Below, in pieces: positions 61,932 through 64,000 of a stretch of DNA of 64,000 nucleotides. The stretch is taken from contig NZ_FOTE01000001.1 of NCBI RefSeq assembly GCF_900114475.1, positions 784,229 to 848,228 of the forward strand. Reading direction: 5' to 3'. Under the pieces are notes generated by a model. It was given only the letters and a program-made list of their open reading frames with translations. It was not told the origin of the DNA and did not search any database. Positions within the stretch are counted from its first letter, which is position 1. Each line of letters opens with the position of its first letter. The stretch is from Paenibacillus sp. 1_12 (lineage in GTDB: Bacteria > Bacillota > Bacilli > Paenibacillales > NBRC-103111). A program made the translations under genes and the position numbers.

Positions 61932-64000
61932 AGGCTCACCCGCATTACGGAAGTGTTGGAGGGAAAGACGCGTGATCCGATCGCAAACCTTGCTGCCTGA
62001 CCACTGCCTTTCAGCTGAAGGCCACCACTTCTCGGTTGATTCTCTACCTGCCCTTCAATTAAATAGACGAGATCAGCTTCGCTGAATGGAGTACGCTCGA
62101 TACGCCGCTCCTGCTCCCATTTCCCGATCAGCTGCTGAGATTGCCCCTCATTTAGAAGATATCTTCGTCTCAGCTCCGCTTCCGAGAAAGACAGTCGGCC
62201 ATCAATATAACGGTTAAGCACGAATGTAACCGAAGTGGGTTCAAGTGGAAACTGCTCATAGGTTTGCTGTTCATCTCGACTGATCCATCTCGACTCACCG
62301 CCCACTTGGCAACGGATAATGATACCTTGCGCCTCAAGCTGCTGAACCCAAGTTTCAGCATGCTCTCCGCAAGTTTCTTCCAGCTCGTTCGAAGTTAGAT
62401 CGCCTCGTCTTTTCAGCAAGGCAGCCAATTCATTCGGGCCTTGTGGCTTTCCTTGCAGTCGCTGCCGCTCCGCTGCCAATACTTCAGGCTCATACACAAC
62501 TCCAACCGCAGAGGCCCCGAATACAGCACCTGCCAGCTCGCGGTTAATATTCATCACCTGCATTTGCAGCTCACTGCTGAGCGCATCGGACTCGTAAATT
62601 TGAGTATTCACGTAGTCCCACATAAATTGATTAGCCCACGGAGAGGGGAAGCGGCTTTCCGTGATTTTGACCTCAATACTTCCTGACTCCAGTCCGTTCA
62701 GCACATATTTGAGACCATCGGCATCCAGATGCTCCTCGAAGCATTCTGTAATTGCCGCCTCAAAAAAAGGAAACTGCTCGGCATAAGGCAGCACTTCCTT
62801 TAGCAGCTCCTCGCTGCGCAGGCGCTTTTGCCACATCGGTGTCCGTGTAAACTGCCGTGACAGCAGCAGCCCCACCTCCGCCATCCGGCGAAAGGTGATA
62901 GCAAACATCGGTGAACGGCCCATCGCCTCCATCAGAATCGGGTCAACCGATGCTGCTGCAGCCTGCCAAATCGAGGATAGCCACTCCGGGTCCCACTCCC
63001 GAAAAATCATCTCGATTCCATTATCCTTTGCTCCCATATAAGGACGGTATTGCAGCTTGCTCTCTATTAAATGCTCCAGCACAATCTGCCACGTCCGATT
63101 CAGCCTGCGTCCCCACACATTGTGGAGAATAACGTGGGTTTGGTTCATTGCATCCTGATACTGCTCAATCACAATCGAGCGGTGAGTCGGAACCGCGCTT
63201 GCCGCCTGCTGCTTTCTGATCAGCTCAATCAGACTATTTGCCGCAAGTGCATCAAAGCCATACAGTTGCTCCAGCCAATCGACGGTAGCCACATCCGCCT
63301 GCCGATCCTCCAACCGAGCACAAATTTCAGCCAAAAATGTACCTACCTGCTCTCCAAGCTCAAAGGATCTCCCAAGACCCTCACTGCGCCAAAAAGGAAT
63401 CTCGCTGATCCGGTTAGCCGTTTCACTGACCAAAATACGATCATTTCGTATTTCCCGAATCGTCCACGATTGAGCCCCCAGCTGAAACAGCTCGCCGACC
63501 TTGCTCTCGTGTACATATTCCTCATCCAGCTCACCGAGCTGGATCTGATTATCGATATGGTAAACCGGATAATTACCGCTACCCGGTATCGTACCCGTTC
63601 CCATAACGGCAGCCATCCGGCTGCTGCTTCTGCTGCTCAGCTTCCCCGTGTCCAGATCCCAATCAATCAAAGGGCGGACAAACGGATAATAGCCGGAAAG
63701 CACACGCAGCAGTGCTTCCAGTTTGTCGCGCGTCAGCGTATGGTAGCAATCACTGCCTCGCACAAGCAATAACAGCTGATCAACAGTCCAATCATCTGCT
63801 GCCACCATCGCCACAATCTGCTGATTCAGCACATCGATTCGATTGCGCCGAATGACGATTGGCTCAATATCCCTCTCCCGAATCATCCTGCTGAGCACAG
63901 CCACCTCAGGAAGCGTGCTGCGCTGACGAACGATAATCACACCACGGCTGACCTCCCCTACACCATGTCCAGCGCGGCCAATTCGCTGTATACCCGTAGC
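61865..64000 (-). CDS. Lhr-like DEAD/DEAH-box helicase, N-terminus beyond right edge
   Basis: The frame is open to base 64000. The first residues seen are ATGIQRIGRAGHGVGE, helicase motif VI of superfamily 2, then SRGVIIVRQR. This is followed by a long winged-helix and Lhr-core region. Motifs I-V lie outside the window. The frame ends early with an abnormal tail (LVLDLCSCSGTTCCRVSN), and the rest of the protein continues in another frame down to 60729. Lhr-type helicases are involved in DNA repair. The full protein would be over 1100 residues after joining. GC use matches its surroundings. Confidence 0.82.
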   Translation of the reverse strand, partial: ATGIQRIGRAGHGVGEVSRGVIIVRQRSTLPEVAVLSRMIRERDIEPIVIRRNRIDVLNQQIVAMVAADDWTVDQLLLLVRGSDCYHTLTRDKLEALLRVLSGYYPFVRPLIDWDLDTGKLSSRSSSRMAAVMGTGTIPGSGNYPVYHIDNQIQLGELDEEYVHESKVGELFQLGAQSWTIREIRNDRILVSETANRISEIPFWRSEGLGRSFELGEQVGTFLAEICARLEDRQADVATVDWLEQLYGFDALAANSLIELIRKQQAASAVPTHRSIVIEQYQDAMNQTHVILHNVWGRRLNRTWQIVLEHLIESKLQYRPYMGAKDNGIEMIFREWDPEWLSSIWQAAAASVDPILMEAMGRSPMFAITFRRMAEVGLLLSRQFTRTPMWQKRLRSEELLKEVLPYAEQFPFFEAAITECFEEHLDADGLKYVLNGLESGSIEVKITESRFPSPWANQFMWDYVNTQIYESDALSSELQMQVMNINRELAGAVFGASAVGVVYEPEVLAAERQRLQGKPQGPNELAALLKRRGDLTSNELEETCGEHAETWVQQLEAQGIIIRCQVGGESRWISRDEQQTYEQFPLEPTSVTFVLNRYIDGRLSFSEAELRRRYLLNEGQSQQLIGKWEQERRIERTPFSEADLVYLIEGQVENQPRSGGLQLKGSGQAARFAIGSRVFPSNTSVMRVSLWHRLVLDLCSCSGTTCCRVSN

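Overview
The window looks like part of a Paenibacillus chromosome (Firmicutes, spore-forming, moderate GC). The evidence is a GerA-type spore germination operon, a surface pectate lyase with three C-terminal SLH domains, YesM/YesN-type two-component regulators, Lpl-type sugar ABC transporters, strong AGGAGG ribosome binding sites, and xylan-degrading enzymes typical of Paenibacillus and Geobacillus. This is an inference from gene content; no 16S or marker gene is present.

Layout. 1-1.0 kb: a Gly-X-Thr collagen-like gene read leftwards out of the window, then a small membrane protein. 1.1-2.0 kb: a YpcP-type 5'-3' exonuclease. 2.2-13.6 kb: a carbohydrate locus with a YesN/YesM regulator pair, a sugar ABC importer (binding lipoprotein and two permeases), a divergent AgaS-like isomerase / class II aldolase / PfkB kinase operon (ketose or amino-sugar phosphate breakdown through tagatose-type intermediates), and a convergent LacI regulator. 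13.7-17.2 kb: an unusual leftward operon with an ABC exporter carrying a C-terminal cyclic-nucleotide-binding domain, two paralogous GNAT-like proteins, and a 32-residue peptide gene that is translationally coupled to the second one. 17.3-19.0 kb: a Bcr/CflA drug exporter and a ribbon-helix-helix protein. 19.2-26.2 kb: a six-hairpin glycosidase-like protein and a D-glucarate pathway (GudD, 2-oxoglutarate semialdehyde dehydrogenase, KdgD, GntR). 26.4-32.9 kb: a broken methyltransferase, an SgrR-like regulator facing an EamA transporter, an aldo-keto reductase, an unknown protein and an HD protein with an early stop. 33.4-37.4 kb: the PL9-SLH surface protein. 37.5-54.8 kb: a large glucuronoxylan/aldouronate locus (UxuB-like reductase, UxuA, GntR, GH67 alpha-glucuronidase, two SBPs, two permeases, two Gfo/Idh/MocA enzymes, GH43 and GH52 xylosidases, AraC regulator, and a perfect-consensus cre site). 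54.9-60.4 kb: small proteins, a DUF1796 protein and the GerAB-AA-AC operon. 60.5-64 kb: an Lhr-like helicase running off the right edge.

The catabolic genes fit one picture: surface attachment to plant cell wall pectin, import of aldouronates and xylo-oligosaccharides, intracellular removal of methylglucuronate (GH67) and hydrolysis by GH43 and GH52, and breakdown of the uronic acid by UxuB/UxuA. Glucarate enters by a separate route.

Several genes are interrupted: the exporter, the methyltransferase and the helicase are each split between two overlapping frames; one GNAT-like gene runs through its own terminator; and an HD gene has an in-frame stop before a conserved-looking tail. Either several indels remain in this assembly or the strain carries clustered gene decay. 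Two copies of a dispersed inverted-repeat element (TIR AAGTCCGGTGAA) are also present.
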